A stretch of 6,660 nucleotides of DNA from Rhizobiaceae bacterium (GTDB lineage Bacteria; Pseudomonadota; Alphaproteobacteria; Rhizobiales; Rhizobiaceae): positions 1-6,660 of the forward strand of contig JAKISV010000149.1 of assembly GCA_021648425.1 (NCBI GenBank). The letters are read 5' to 3'. Positions 6,137 through 6,660 of this stretch are shown piece by piece. Positions within the stretch are counted from its first letter, which is position 1. The number at the start of each line of letters is the position of its first letter. The position numbers were made by a program, and so were the translations under genes. The notes under the pieces were generated by a model. The model was not told the origin of the DNA. It did not search any database and saw only the letters and a program-made list of their open reading frames with translations.

Positions 6137-6660
6137 ATGAAAAATTCACTTGATAGTTTTAAATCCCGAAAAACACTCAATGTTGGCGGCAAGGATTATG
6201 TCTTTTATTCGCTGATTGAAGCGGAGAAAAACGGATTGGATGGGATATCCAGATTGCCGTTTTCGCTGAAAGTTCTGATTGAGAACCTTTTGCGTTTTGA
6301 GGATGGTCGCTCAGTTACTGCTGATGATATACGCGCTGTTGCCGCATGGTTGTCGGACAAGGGAACTGCAGGGCAGGAAATTGCCTATCGTCCGGCGCGG
6401 GTATTGATGCAGGATTTTACCGGTGTTCCGGCGGTGGTTGATTTGGCGGCAATGCGTGAGGCAGTGGTTGCACTTGGTAGTGATGCCAGCAAGATTAATC
6501 CGCTCGTGCCTGTTGATCTGGTAATTGACCATTCGGTTATGGTTGATGAATTTGGGACTCCCGATGCTTTTCAGAAAAACGTTGAACGCGAGTTCGAACG
6601 TAATGGCGAGAGATATGAATTTCTTAAATGGGGGCAGGGCGCGTTTGATAATTTCCGCGT
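6137..6660 (+). CDS. acnA: AcnA, aconitate hydratase (3' end outside window)
   Basis: Aconitase interconverts citrate and isocitrate through cis-aconitate in the TCA cycle, using a [4Fe-4S] cluster. The frame runs open from the ATG at 6137 to the window edge, giving 174 of the roughly 890-900 residues usual for the AcnA/IRP1 family. The visible part is domain 1. It shows RLPFSLKVLIENLLRFEDG (residues 39-57), RPARVLMQDFTGVPAVVDLA (85-104), NPLVPVDLVIDHSV (121-134) and FLKWGQGAFDNFR (162-174), all strong AcnA landmarks. By family alignment from memory, Q92 and the D131-H132 pair are active-site residues. The three cluster cysteines lie beyond the window. The N-terminus (KNSLDSFKSRKTLNVGGKDY) fits alphaproteobacterial AcnA, which supports this start, and AAGGAA lies ten bases upstream. 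It is divergent from the ccm operon. Confidence 0.97.
   Translation, partial: MKNSLDSFKSRKTLNVGGKDYVFYSLIEAEKNGLDGISRLPFSLKVLIENLLRFEDGRSVTADDIRAVAAWLSDKGTAGQEIAYRPARVLMQDFTGVPAVVDLAAMREAVVALGSDASKINPLVPVDLVIDHSVMVDEFGTPDAFQKNVEREFERNGERYEFLKWGQGAFDNFR

Noticed and set aside
5569..6192. A 207-codon open frame on the minus strand covering most of the ccmA-acnA spacer and the start of acnA
   Set aside because: It consists mostly of the palindromic element read through, overlaps the well-supported acnA N-terminus and ccmA start, and its translation resembles no protein family I know.

Overview
The window looks like a chromosomal segment of an alphaproteobacterium, most likely a member of the Hyphomicrobiales (Rhizobiales), with roughly balanced base composition. 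This rests on the protein sequences of FtsY, YciB, CcmABCDG and AcnA, and on the gene order acnA <-> ccmA-B-C-D-G ... yciB <- ftsY. I recall that order from rhizobial and Brucella-type genomes; it is not a search result.

Layout: (1) 1-1555, plus strand: the 3' part of ftsY (SRP receptor GTPase), coupled by an ATGA overlap to yciB/ispZ (inner-membrane septation protein A). (2) 1557-5572, minus strand: a compact six-gene block, in transcription order ccmA, ccmB, ccmC, ccmD, ccmG and a DUF2332-family protein. Its last gene converges tail-to-tail on yciB with one base between the stop codons. (3) 5573-6136: a 564-bp divergent intergenic region between ccmA and acnA. It contains a 262-bp nested inverted repeat (5812-6073), the most unusual object here. 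(4) 6137-6660, plus strand: the first 174 codons of aconitase acnA.

How the genes work together: CcmA (ATPase), CcmB and CcmC (membrane subunits) and CcmD (small membrane adaptor) form the heme-handling complex of System I cytochrome c maturation. CcmG is the membrane-anchored periplasmic thioredoxin-like protein that helps keep the apocytochrome CXXCH cysteines reduced. The remaining System I parts (CcmE, F, H, I) are not in the window and are presumably encoded elsewhere. FtsY and YciB belong to protein targeting and envelope functions, and AcnA to the TCA cycle.

Most of the window is ordinary core genome. The points worth a second look are the cloverleaf-like palindromic element between ccmA and acnA, and the DUF2332 gene that abuts ccmG with no spacer. 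I found no tRNA, rRNA, CRISPR array, intact transposase gene or convincing new defence or metabolic system.
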